Of a stretch of DNA of 64,000 nucleotides, positions 40,524 through 52,013 are shown one piece after another. A program made the position numbers and the translations under genes. The stretch covers positions 13,949,001 through 14,013,000 of the forward strand of contig OY821771.1 of assembly GCA_963682175.1 (NCBI GenBank), in the 5' to 3' direction. This DNA comes from Triglochin maritima. Taxonomy: Eukaryota > Streptophyta > Magnoliopsida > Alismatales > Juncaginaceae. Under the pieces are notes generated by a model that saw only the letters and a program-made list of their open reading frames with translations, had not been told where the DNA came from and did not search any database. Numbering within the stretch: the first letter of the stretch is position 1; each line of letters starts with the position of its first letter.

Positions 40524-42104
40524 TTGGGAAGTGATTTTATCACATACCACATCGAGGGTGATCCTAACACTTTCAAGGATGCCATGGCTTCATCTGAAGC
40601 AAAGCATTGGAAAGATGCAGTTAAGGTCGAGATGGACTCTATTGTCTCTAATGGGACATGGGAGTTGGTAAATCTTCCTCCAGGTTGTTCAACGATCGGT
40701 TGTAAATGGATATTAAAAAAGAAATTAAAACCAGATGGTTCCATCGATAAGTATAAAGCCAGATTAGTTGCCAAGGGGTTTAAACAAAAGGAAGGAATAG
40801 ACTATTTCGATACCTATTCTCCAGTGTCTCGTATGACTACTATCCGAGTGCTCTTAGCATTGGCGTCTGTATATGATTTTATAATCCATCAAATGGATGT
40901 AAAAACTGCTTTTCTTCATGGTGACCTTGAAGAAGAAATTTATATGGACCAACCTGAAGGATTTGTAGCTTCTGGAAATGAGAACAAAGTTTGTAAACTT
41001 GTTAAGTCTCTTTATGGACTTAAACAAGCCCCAAAAGCTTGGCATGAGAAATTTGACAAAATTATATTATCATTTGGATTCCAGGTTATTGATTCTGATA
41101 AATGTGTCTATTGCAAAGTTCAAAGTAATGCATGTATTGCACTGTGTTTATATGTTGATGACATTTTACTGTTTGACTATAATTTGAATATAATACATGA
41201 AACTAAGTCCTTGTGTACTAAGTTTGAGATGAAGGATATGGGTGTTGCAAATGTGATCTTGGGTATCAAACTGACTAGGTCAGTTGATGGTATTTCCATA
41301 TCTCAATCTCACTATGTTGAGAAGATTCTTGAGAGATTTGGCTATACGAATTGTAGATCTGTGAAAACCTCATATGATTCATCAAAACCTTTGTACAAGA
41401 ACAAGAGTGGTGTTCCAGTTTCACAACTGAGATATTCTCAGATTATAGGTAGCTTGAATAATCTTGCAAATTGCACACGACCAGATATTTCATTCTCGGT
41501 GTGCAAACTTAGTAGATACACAAGTTTTCCTGATCGTACTCATTGGGAGGCTTTGGATAGAGTACTTAAGTACTTGAAGGGTACTTCTACTCTTGGGCTG
41601 CATTATGGGAAATTCCCAGTTGTACTAGAAAGGTACAGTGATGCAAGCTGGATAGCCAAAAACTCTGGGAGTAACGGTGTTACAGGGTATGTTTTTACTC
41701 TGGGTGGAGGTGCAGTCTCCTGGAGGTCTACAAAACAGACCATATTGTCTCGATCTACATTTGAGGCTGAACTTTGTGCTTTGGATACAAGTGGAATGGA
41801 AGCTGAATGGCTGAAAGGACTCCTTTCTGAATTGCCAATGACTAGCAAACCAGTTCCTGCAATATCTGTGCATTGTGATAGTATGACTACTATTGCAAAG
41901 TTAAGAAGCTCAAAGTATAACCACAAACAAAGGAGACACATTCAAGTCAGACTGAAGTCTGTAAGGGAATTGATCTCGGAAAGGGTGATAGCTGTTGATT
42001 TTGTTGGTACCAAAGACAATACAGCTAATCCTTTCACCAAAGGACTTGATCTAGCTCAAGTTCTTAAATCCAAGTTGGGTATGGGACTGAGACCCATTAC
42101 ATGA
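40524..42104 (+). pseudogene. Copia reverse transcriptase-RNase H
   Basis: 526 open codons. RT motifs run from WELVNLPPGCSTIGCKWI through KARLVAKGFKQKEGIDY, HQMDVKTAFLHGDLEEEIYM and SLYGLKQAPKAWHEKF to catalytic LYVDDILL. RNase H follows with YSDASWIAKNSGSNGVTGYV, ALDTSGMEAEWLKGLL and the terminal NTANPFTKGL. No lesion is seen within this segment, so RT and RNase H may still be competent if translated, but the upstream stop and frameshifts should prevent that. Classified as pseudogene for that reason. Confidence 0.85.
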
Positions 42105-42664
42105 CTCATCTAGAATGGCAACCCAACCAATCTGAGTGGAAATCCCACGAAGTTGGTTCAATGCGGTAATAACAAGTTCCTGAGTGAGTCAAGTGCAACT
42201 CATTGGTGATACATTGTAGGTCATACATTGTATCTGTGTCAATACCCCAAAGAATGGATATGTTGCTGAAACTGCAAGTTTAGTAAGAGTGTACACTCTG
42301 AATGAGTTCAAGTCTTTGAGACAAGATGTTAGCAGTGAATCTTTGGAGAAGCCCAACTATGTGAATGCAATTGTGTGGCCGCAATTATAGGAATGAGGGT
42401 CATTCCTTGAAAGCATACATGAAACAGGATACGGATGCATGACCGTAAAGCATCAACCTTGTAGATTGCAGCATAACCTGCTTAGTGTTGTTCTCAATGG
42501 ACATCTCCACACAAAAGGTTCAAGTTCAAGACTTCGTTTCACTTAGTTCCCGTGGGGATAAAGTTGAAGGACTCAGGTCGTGGTTCAAACCCGAAAGGTA
42601 CCATTACTGAAAGCACTAGGCTGCAAGGTTTGGTCGCTCGATCAACAATGGATTTGTGGGGGAT
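42105..42664 (+). other. Copia 3' untranslated region and polypurine tract
   Basis: Non-coding sequence after the RT-RNase H stop. It ends in ATGGATTTGTGGGGGAT at 42648-42664, a purine-rich primer for plus-strand synthesis abutting the 3' LTR. Confidence 0.75.
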
Positions 42665-43478
42665 TGTTGGATTATTGAGTTTGGGCTAGGCCCATGAATA
42701 GCTCAATTGAAGAAATCCAATGTTGAGATGAAGATGAGAACTATTGCCTCATGTGCCATGTGCTCACCTCACTTTTAGTCCCACATTGGTGAAGCTAACA
42801 AGTTGAAGGATGTTGATAAACATACTATTCACTTGTCACTTTGTAGGTGGAAAGAGAGGAGGAGAGAATTCTCCACACACACGCGCGCGCGCCCGTCCCG
42901 GTCCGGGGCGAGGCGAGGCGAGGTGAGGTGAGGCGTGGTGTGGCGTGGCAGCGGGGGATTTGGGGGAAATTAGAGGCTTTAGCCTCAGGGTGATGAGTGT
43001 ATTTATTTTTGGACCTCAAGATTATTGTTTTTGCAATTAAGTCTTTGACGGTTACAAGAATAAATACATATATATCATGACGGTTTCCTCCTGAACACAC
43101 ACGTCTTATTTCCCATCGTCCCTCTCCGGCGATTTCATATCTCCGAATCCAGAGTTGTTCAACGCCCGATTTTGCGAGGTTCCGCGCTACTTTCGTGGTC
43201 CGTCGACTCCGGTGTGCGCCTGCTCGATGGTGTGACCGTTTTATCCTGGGAGAAAACTGGCAGACCATCAAACACACTGGTATGTGGCCGATATTTTCTC
43301 TGAGGCAAGTCGCCTTCCGACGGCTCGGTCTTCGAGGTCGTCTCTGATCACTGTTCCTTCGTTTCTTGTTTTCCTATACATGTTTTTGTATGTTGGCTTT
43401 ATCTGGATTCTTACGGAATATTTATTCGACATATGTAACTCACTATATTACATGATCATATTTGTAATTGTATCAACA
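42665..43478 (+). repeat. 3' LTR of the Copia element
   Basis: 814 bp, TGTTGG to TCAACA, with a full-length U5. The pentamer minisatellite (about 42886-42955) has a different order and copy number from the one in the 5' LTR and gains a GGTCCGGGGC segment. Elsewhere identity is high. Confidence 0.9.
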
Positions 43479-43483
43479 CAATC

Positions 43484-45059
43484 CAGCTTTGTAACCAAAC
43501 ACCATGTCTTGTTTTGTTCTTTGTTTCTTTTTGTCATTTCATTCCTTGTTTTCATTGCTCAATTGAGTCCACCATGACTTCGCCACATCTGCAGTTAAAA
43601 AAAAGTAGATAGTGAAATGTAAGTGAAGTTTTCTTCAGTTTTTAATTGCTTGTTATGCATTAAAATGGTCGATATTGGTAATTTCCTTATGCATACTTAA
43701 AAACTACATTTGGGTCTACCCTTTTTACCTTAACATTAATGGATTCACATCTTTATCTAAACTTTTCTTAGGCATACTTCGCTTACGTTTTATTTGAGAT
43801 ATGTTAATTAAAAATCGGGCGAATTAGAAATACTATTCTCAATTGTGCTCTATAATAGTTAAACTCCAACTTTGAAATGACACAGGTATATTCCTAAATT
43901 TTCGATTTATTGCCACTTTCGTTTCCACTTTATATATTGATAAAAAAATTACGTTTCAAAATCATATTTTGCTTTTTTATATTTTCAATAAATTCTCATA
44001 ATCTCAACTCTTTTAAAAAATCATCTCCAAAATTTGCCTTATATTGTTTAAATTTGCATCGAATATATATGATCTAAATAAATTTGATGCATTTTTGGAT
44101 TCCATTTTGTTCAAAAGCTCCTACCATTAGAACTTTTGGAAAATAATGTGAACAAATTCAGAAATAATGATGAATATACCAAAACTAACTAATTATCAAA
44201 AGAGATGTTTAAGGGTGTAACTGTGTCGCTTTAGAGATCAATGAATTTATGTGTTACAGGGATATAGTTGAAGGTCGTCGCTCCTCTGAAAAGCAAATTA
44301 AGGGTTGCTTCTGTAACACTAAGAATCAACTAAATTGGACATATGCTAAGACACTAACTATTTTTGGTTGTCATTGAAAACCTCCAACATTTGCTCCATT
44401 AATTTTTTTACTATTGTTATTCCATCAACTTTTCCGTTAACCTCCGTTGAAAAAATAATTAAATGTCTTCACCTATCTATCTACTCTCTCTCTCTCTCTC
44501 GCTCTTCTCTCTTCTCACACCCTCTCTCCCCTCTTTTTCCCACCAAAATTAATGGCTCAATTATTAGCTAATCAAATTCAATAAAAAAATTGTTTTAAAT
44601 TATAAAATAAATCATTTATATAAATTCTTTATCAAAACATTTATATTTTTAATAATTTTTTTAAATTCGAGAATGTTTTTAATATTACTTTTTTTGATAC
44701 AATATTAGATAAATGAATTTGAAAATAAGTTAAAAAAATAAATATTTTTCTAAAAATATAAAATATATTTTCTAAAAATATAAAATATATTTTCTAAAAA
44801 TATAAGAATATATTTAAAAAATATTTCTTTCAAAATTTAAAATTTATCAAATTAAGTATTTTACTAATCTATACCTTAACTTAAAAAAGAAAGAAGTGAG
44901 AGGGAATAGATAAGTGCAAAAGATTTAAGAAATTATTCACGTAAGTTTTTGAATTTACATAAAATTTATAATTTTAGGTTTATTCACAGATGATTTAGCA
45001 AAATTTCCATAAAATAGAAGTTTAATTAACAAGGATTAACGAATAAACATACGAACACA
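43484..45059. other. AT-rich intergenic DNA
   Basis: No gene seen. A CT microsatellite lies near 44483-44502, and three near-identical 21-bp units of TTTTCTAAAAATATAAAATA type lie at 44747-44810. Composition falls to very low GC. Confidence 0.4.
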
Positions 45060-45263
45060 TTGACAAAAAAGTTTTTTGCTATTGTACACTTCCTAGATGA
45101 CCTAATTGGCAATATGCATCTGTAAGTCGAACATATTTACTCATATACGCATCTACCGTTAGTGGGTCTCACTCCGTCAGTTTTCGTCTGCCGGCGTCAG
45201 ACAATTTGTAAATTAAACCTCATAAAATCTAAATGTCCTTAATTGTAAAAACATAAAAAATTA

Positions 45264-45952
45264 AGTCTCTCTCTCTTCCTCCTGACCAACCCACCAACCC
45301 AAATTGACTTCCAATGTTTTCCTGAACCAAGGTAGAATTAGGTCTAATAACCCGACAAAATCGACAAAGGTAAAGAAAGAAGAGTAATTATTCCCTATTT
45401 CCAGCCTTACAACACCACCAACAGTGAGGAGTAAGGCCAGCTCCTAGAGGAGAAGGCAGGAGTTTGCACGAGTGACCCAAAAGTCTAAAACTCAATTCCT
45501 TACACGGGAAGATGCGTCAAAATTTTCCGGAGCTCCCTGGGTGATTAATTGGGTCAATTAAGCCGTTGACGGAGTTGTGGAATTTGGGGGATGAACAATA
45601 GTCGCCAAAGATCGAAGTTGAAATTGAGAGATATAGACGCCAATTGATGGCAGAGAAGAGTTCGCCATGTCTTCTGGAGCGAAATGGAGTTCCCAGAGGA
45701 ACCAGATGACACCAAAAACCACCTTTCGCTTTGGAAAGAAGGATGAACAATAAACTTGATTGTGCCAAAGCCTATGGTTGGGGACCACGAGGAGAGAGAA
45801 AAAATGGACAAATGGGAAAGGCGAGGTGGGGGTCGGAGGAGGAAGAGAGGGAGGAGGGGAGGATAGAGGGAGGAAAATAGGCAATTAGTTTGTGAAATTG
45901 ATCAGGAGGAGGAGGAAAAGAGAGACGAGTAGAGGAGAGAGAGATTTGATTT
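45264..45952. other. Interior of the Mutator-like element
   Basis: GC-richer than its surroundings, with overlapping minus-strand frames (45517-45966) that lack recognisable motifs. One frame opens with a Ser/Pro-rich stretch, as a UTR or transit-peptide region might. It could be a captured host gene piece (Pack-MULE), but I cannot identify a source. Confidence 0.4.
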
Positions 45953-46064
45953 TTTATGTTTTTCATTTTTTATTTTTATTTTTACAATTAAGGACATTTG
46001 GATTTTACGAGGTTTAATTTGCAAATTGTCTAACGTCGTTGGACAAAAACGGTGACGTAGTGTG

Positions 46065-48077
46065 TGTAGGATTTCAGGTTTAATTACACATATATATTTT
46101 CGGAATTTTTATGCGTAATAAGGATCTATTACAATTTTCTATGATTTATTTCATGCATGCATTAGTTCGTTTCAATAACTAGTTTTAAAACTTTTATCAA
46201 AACAAACATGGGACTCCGAAATTCATACCTAGAAGTTCCCTAAACTTCTTGAAGATTCGGAGACGTTGAGGATGCTTGTTGCTGCGCCGGATGCCTCCGA
46301 GATTTCACCAAACTCTAAACAAGATTGGAGAGAGAAGAACTAGCCTCTCAATCTCCAATAGGGGTTAGAATCTAATTACTAACCCCTCTTTAGTTCCCTT
46401 GAGAAGATGATCTCTTAAAAACTAAAGCTAAACTTAAGAATTAAGGGAATTTCGTGGAGAATTATGGAGAGAGTTTTTTGCATGAGAAAAACAATGAATT
46501 AAAATTAATGAGGTAATGAGATAAACTTGTATTTATAAGTTCTCTCCAAATTACCTATTCATGTGCAACCTCTTGCCCATGATTTCATGCAAACTTCCAT
46601 CTAACCATCCATTATTTAATAATAAATAATCTTAGCCACGAATTAAATCAATTATGGACCAATTCCATGCATGATCTAATTAATTCTTAAAATAATTTTG
46701 CATTAACCGTTTGGACCGGTCGACCGTTTCAAGGTTCGGTCGACCGCTCGAACCAGGTTTCGGTCGACCGTTCAATAACTCGGTCGACAGTCGTAACAGG
46801 AATTATTCCATCGCAATGTTCGGTCGACCGACCGATTACATTCGGTCGACCGTTCGAACAGATGAAAATTCCCTGTTATCGGTCGAGACATATACGGTCG
46901 ACCGTGCCCGATCGGTCGACCGTTTACTGCTAACTGGTCGACCGTTTGAGCACTGTTCTGCAGACTTGTCAAATTTCGGTTTAACCCCTACAAAATTTGA
47001 CATTTCGGGATTAGTAGTAAATTCACAACTTATGCAACATATCATCGTATGTAATGATCAATCATTACACCCCATAATATTTACATCACATATGAATTTA
47101 ATTTAGATTCTAATTATATTATTAATCACAACATAATTTTGACTTTGCTTGTTCACCCCATGTGTCATATTTTCTTCAAGAAACCTGACACATATTATGA
47201 ACTCAAAATCCCCATTTCTTGTTTCCCAGTTTTGTGGTGTGACCTATGGGAGGATCTAAACTAAGTTGACAGTGATATTAAGAGCTTAATGTCACAAGCT
47301 ATAAGCGGTATCTAGCTACACATTATAGCTCCCAATTAGTCAGATGTCTTAATTCCACTTGAACCAAAACCCGATCCACTTAGTGATGCAGTGCACCACT
47401 TCCGTCCGTCCCTTGCCTCATGATATTAAGAATACACACAAAGTAGTATTGTGTCATCTTTGTATTAGTATTCATTTCTTGATCTCTTTAAGCTAGTTAT
47501 AAATATGTGACTTAACTCAAATCACATTGTGCACATTATAACTTTGCTTTATCAATGGGCCCACTAATATCATCACTCAATTAAGAGGGGCAATGATAGT
47601 CTTTTGACTAACTATCTTCTCCAACAAAAGTTGTACTTAACCAACCAATGCCTTTACACTACACTTATTGATAGCTCAAGACACTAATCTAATTAAGCAT
47701 TCCTTAAGTGATTGGATATAAGTCTCATATCAAAGGACCGAAAACACAGTAAAATATTAATGACACATTTCTGTAATATTTTACTTATTAGGTCTATTCA
47801 GTATACAAAAGTAATATTTTCCTCTTTTGCATACCCGTGTCGTCACTCACTTGTAGAGCTACAATGATCTATGACCAACACGACAATCTTAACTCGGTAA
47901 TTAATGTCCCATGTTAATTACCATGATTGCGAATATCTTTTGTTTTATGTAAACCAAGAGCCTCTTCCTTAACACTTCTAAAAGACGAATAACATAAACA
48001 AGGAACAAAATGATTTCTCATTCAATTCATAATAATTGACATTTAAAAGTAAAACTTTTAGAACACATTCCCTTCTA
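46065..48077 (-). repeat. 3' LTR of the minus-strand Copia element
   Basis: 2013 bp, beginning TGTAGG on the plus strand. At about 46715-46945 there are eight perfect GGTCGACC palindromes plus two imperfect ones, spaced 15-45 bp. The inner end reads CCTTCTA with one inserted base compared with the other LTR. Confidence 0.9.
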
Positions 48078-48720
48078 TCTCCCACTTGTTATTAAAGTTT
48101 TCTTTCACATACATACTCAATGTATAAAACAATATTAACTAGGGTAAACCCCATTACATATCAATCATCAAGCCAATCTACATGGTTCCTCAATCCCATG
48201 GACTCGAAATGCATTTCGCCCTTGTCTTGGGATAAGAGTTTTGTGAATGGATCAGCTGTGTTGTTGTTGGTGTCCACCCATAAAAGATTTATTTTGCCTT
48301 CGTCGATGAGGTCACGCGTCACGAAGTACTTACGATCCATGTACTTCACTTTGTGGTGTGATTTGGGATCCTTGATTTGCGAGATAGGTGCACTATTGTC
48401 GCAAAATAGCTCTATTGGTTCCTTGCTCGAGGGAATTACTCCAAGCTCTTCAAGGAACTTCTTAATCCACACTCCTTCCTTGCTCGCTTCAGTGACAACC
48501 ATTACTTCGGAAGCAGTGGTTGAGTCGGCCGTAGTGCTTTGCTTCCAACTATGTCAACTCACAGCTCCACCATTCAGAAGAAAGACGTATCCTGATTGCG
48601 ACATTCTATCGTCTGGATCACTCATGAAACTCGCATCCGAGTCCCTTCGGCTATCAACTCCCTTTGACCTCCATAAACAAGAATCTTATTATTAGTCCGA
48701 TTAAGGTACTTCAGGATATT
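48078..48720 (-). pseudogene. RNase H part of the minus-strand Copia
   Basis: On the minus strand, frames carry DPDDRMSQSGYVFLLNGGAV, then MVVTEASKEGVWIKKFLEEL, IELFCDNSAPISQIKDPKSH, HKVKYMDRKYFVTRDLIDEG and NTADPFTKLLSQ, the Copia RNase H and its C-terminal block. A frameshift near 48540 and a stop near 48720 separate it from RT. The element-end purine tract (AACAAGTGGGAGA on the minus strand) lies at its left edge. Confidence 0.8.
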
Positions 48721-49650
48721 CTAGACCACAGTCCAATGCTCAGAACCTGCGTTGGATTGGTGACGACTTGTCACACTTAGAGCATACGAGACATCAGGTC
48801 TTGTGCAAGTCATTGCGTACATGATCGACCCAATTGCCGAAGCATAAGGGACATCCTTCATGTACTCTAAGTCTTTATGCGATTCCGCACGTTGAGACTT
48901 CTTGAGTTGCACACCCATACTCATTGGCACACTGCCCTTTTTGGAGTTGTTCATCTTGAACCTTTCCGACACCTTGTCAATGTATGTACGTTGACTGAGG
49001 CCAATGAGTCTACGGGATCTATCTCGATATATCTTGATTCCCAAGATGTATTGAGCATCACCCATATCTTTCATTGAAAATGCAGATTTCAATGAACTTC
49101 TCGTTTGCTCAAGCAAAGGAATATGATTGCCTATGAGCAATATGTCATCGACATACAAGATTAGGAATACTACATGGCTCCCACTAACCTTCTTGTATAT
49201 ACAAGGTTTTTCCTTGCTTTGAATGAAGTGAAGCTTCTTCACTTCCTCGTCAAAGCGTTTGTTCCAACTCCTTGATGCTTGCTTCAATCCATAAATGGAT
49301 CTTTGAAGCTTGCATACCTTCTCGTTATTCTTTGGATCTTCAAAACCTTGAGGTTGTACCATGTACACATCCTCCTCCAAGTTCCCATTAAGGAACGCCG
49401 TTTTGACATCCATTTGCCATATTTCATAATCATGAAATGCAACAATAGCGAGCATTATCCGAATAGACTTGAACATGGCAACCGGTGAAAAAGTTTCATC
49501 ATAGTCAATTCCTTGAACTTGAGTGAAACCCTTCGCTACAAGCCTCGCTTTGTAGGTTGTTAAGTTCCCATCCATGTCCATCTTCCTCTTGAAAACCCAT
49601 TTATTTTGAATGGCCTTTGTCCCTTGAGGAAGCTCAACCAAGTTCCACAC
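48721..49650 (-). pseudogene. Reverse transcriptase of the minus-strand Copia
   Basis: The frame has [76 protein letters not shown] and the catalytic LYVDDILLIGN, then the connection region ending CTRPDVSYALSVTSR. RT itself is well preserved. It overlaps the integrase frame by 17 bp in another phase, so a frameshift lies near 49640. The protein would copy element RNA to DNA in particles. Confidence 0.85.
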
Positions 49651-51110
49651 TTGGTGGGGATGATTCAGATTCTCTCACAATTTCTTGTGATGGTCTCTCA
49701 CTCACGCTCCCACTAACCAAAGGAATCTCGGTTGGGCCTTCATGATCTTGAACGTCATCATTCGTGTCATGATCTTGTAGAGTATCTTGAGTTTCCTCAA
49801 GCACAACCCTACTCCCACTACTTTTTACTCTTTCTAGAAATTCCTTTTCCAGAAATGTGTCATCCCTCTCTACAATCACTCGATTGGAGGTGATATGCCA
49901 AAAGTAGTATCCTCTTGTCTCACGAGGATAACCAATAAAGAAGCACTTATCCACTTTTGGTTGAAGTTTGGTCGACATCAATCTCTTGACGTAAGCCTCA
50001 CAACCCCAAATCTTGAGAAAACTGAGCTTAGGTGTTTTACCACTCCATAGCTCATAAGGAGTTTTCTCCACGGATTTGGATGGAACATTGTTTAGTGTGT
50101 AAGCCACAGTTTGTAGTGCATAACTCCAAAAGTAAAGAGGTAATTCCGCATGACTCATCATTGACCGAACCATGTCGAGCAATGTCCTATTCCTCCTTTC
50201 GGATACCTCATTCCACTGAGGTGTACCGGGAGGGGTGAGTTGAGGTACAATACCAAATTCCTTTAGGTATGAGTCAAATTCGGCACTTAAGTACTCACCT
50301 CCACGATCCGTTCGTAGAGACTTGATTTTCTTGTCGAGTTGGTTCTCTACTTCATTCTTGAATTCTTTGAACTTCTCAAAGGACTCACTTTTGTTTCTCA
50401 TTAGATAAACATAGCCATAACGACTATAATCATCCGTGAACGTAATGAAGTACCTGAAACCATCTCGTGCACTAGTACTCATTGGACCACATACATAGGA
50501 ATGTATCAAATCCAACAAGCCACTCGCCCTTGGACCTTTCTTCTTGAAAGGCTTTTTGGTCATTTTTCCCATTATACATGGTTGGCACGTCTCCAATGAT
50601 TTAAAATCAAGTAGACCAAGAATGTTAGCTTCTTGCAATTTCTTGATGCGTTTTTCATTTATGTGACCAAGACGATAGTGCCACAAGAGAGTATCGTTCT
50701 CGTGAGTGGTCTTAAGTCTTTTGTTATTGATATTAAAGATTTGTTTATCATTCAATTCAAGCAAATAAAGACCATTCCTTATGAATACATTTGCATAGAA
50801 AATACCATTCTTTGATATAGATAAGCAAGAATTTGAAATATTTATGTTAAAATTATTCATATCTAAACATGATACAGAAATAACGTTCTTGCTAATCGAA
50901 GGCACATAATAAACATTCTTTCGACATAAATTTAAACCACTACATAATTGAAGCACCACAGAACCTTGTGCAACCGCAGACATGTTCGCACCATTTCCGA
51001 CCTTCAATTCTATCTCGTTCCTTACGAGTTCCTTCCTATCCATGAGTAGCTGCACATTAGAAACTATGTGAGCACAAGATCTCGTATCAATTACCCAATC
51101 CTGGACAGAG
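49634..51110 (-). pseudogene. Protease-integrase of the minus-strand Copia
   Basis: Protease sequence begins near 51110 with VIDTRSCAH, where the family has DTGS; the active-site glycine is replaced by Arg. Integrase follows with [15 protein letters not shown] and CQPCIMGK (pre-integrase), then [12 protein letters not shown], where the first catalytic Asp (normally HTDVCGP) is Tyr. Next are LRTDRGGEY with the second Asp and [13 protein letters not shown] with the Glu. [20 protein letters not shown] closes the core. Two missing active-site residues mean that both enzymes are inactive. The frame itself is open for 473 codons from 51055. Confidence 0.85.
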
Positions 51111-51120
51111 GTGGCTAAAT

Positions 51121-52013
51121 TTATTTCAATAAAAAATATACCTTTGGCCTTTTTGGGCGCCGTCGTTCAATCACTCCGTTGTCAAGGTCTTCCTTGTACT
51201 TGGGGCAATTTGGCCGAATGTGTCCTTTTTCACCGCAGTGAAAGCATTCCGTATTGGGAGTTGGAGATTTCTGAGATTTCCCCCTCGAGGCACTCGCACG
51301 AGCACCTCCTACTCCCTTGCTCTTGATTGAACTACTTTTGGTAGATTTTCCCTTTCCTTTACCAATCTTTTGGCTCCTCCCATGGACGGTAATGACTTGC
51401 TTGTCCCTACCCTTGCCCATGTCAACTTCAGCAGTTTTGAGAGCGTTGTGCAACTCCTCAAGACTCACCCCTTTTTCACGCACGTGGTAGTGCATCACAA
51501 AGTCCTTGAAGGACGGGGCTAGAGAGCCAAGAATCATATCTTCAGCAATGTCCTCGGGCATTGGTGAAGAGAGCTTTGCCAACTTCTCAAGGTACCCTTG
51601 CATCGTGAGAAAATGCATGGATACCGATGTTCCCTCTGCCATATGGCACATTGTGAGTGCGATTGTGGTCTTATAACGCTCCTTTCGGGCACTATCCATG
51701 AACATCTTAGATAAAGCCTCCATGGTCTTCTTGGGTTTTGAATCCAAGTATTTCGCTTGAAGCGAGTCACCCATCGATGCTAGCATAAGACCGTGAACCT
51801 GGTTCTCTTGGTCTTCCCACTTGCCTTAGCCTCTTTCTCTTCATCGGTTAATCTCTCATTCCACTTTGGGATTGGACATTCCAAAATGTGAGACAATTTC
51901 TCAAACTTTAACACGATGTTGAGTTTGATTTGCCAACTAATGAAGTTTGAGCCACCATTAGCTAAAAGGTGTTTTTCTATCATGGATCGTACGATAGGTT
52001 GGATGTTCAACAT
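51121..52013 (-). pseudogene. Gag of the minus-strand Copia
   Basis: The first frame from 52013 carries the gag start (HLLANGGSNFISWQIKLNIV). After a frameshift near 51783, the second frame continues with YLDSKPKKTMEALSKMF, MQGYLEKLAKLSSPMPEDI and one CCHC knuckle, CFHCGEKGHIRPNC (about 51245-51205). A Lys-rich end follows, running toward the protease. The order and wording fit Tork-type Copia gag. Confidence 0.8.

Larger units (their letters stand above)
37397..43478 (+). mobile_element. Complete Copia element (Tork/TNT-like)
   Basis: LTRs 37397-38078 and 42665-43478 bound gag, protease, integrase and RT-RNase H in Copia order. The flanks are a perfect 5-bp duplication, CAATC, at 37392-37396 and 43479-43483. 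The 5' LTR is 132 bp shorter than the 3' LTR, mainly because its U5 lacks the segment corresponding to about 43314-43460. Two frameshifts and one stop break the polyprotein, so it is probably non-autonomous now. Confidence 0.9.

Noticed and set aside
45517..45966. Overlapping minus-strand frames in the Mutator-like element
   Set aside because: No motif recognised and three frames are open at once. Kept only as a possible captured fragment, not as a gene.
46715..46945. Regularly repeated GGTCGACC units as a CRISPR-like array
   Set aside because: The units are 8-10 bp palindromes with irregular spacing inside a eukaryotic LTR; no repeat-spacer structure or cas gene.
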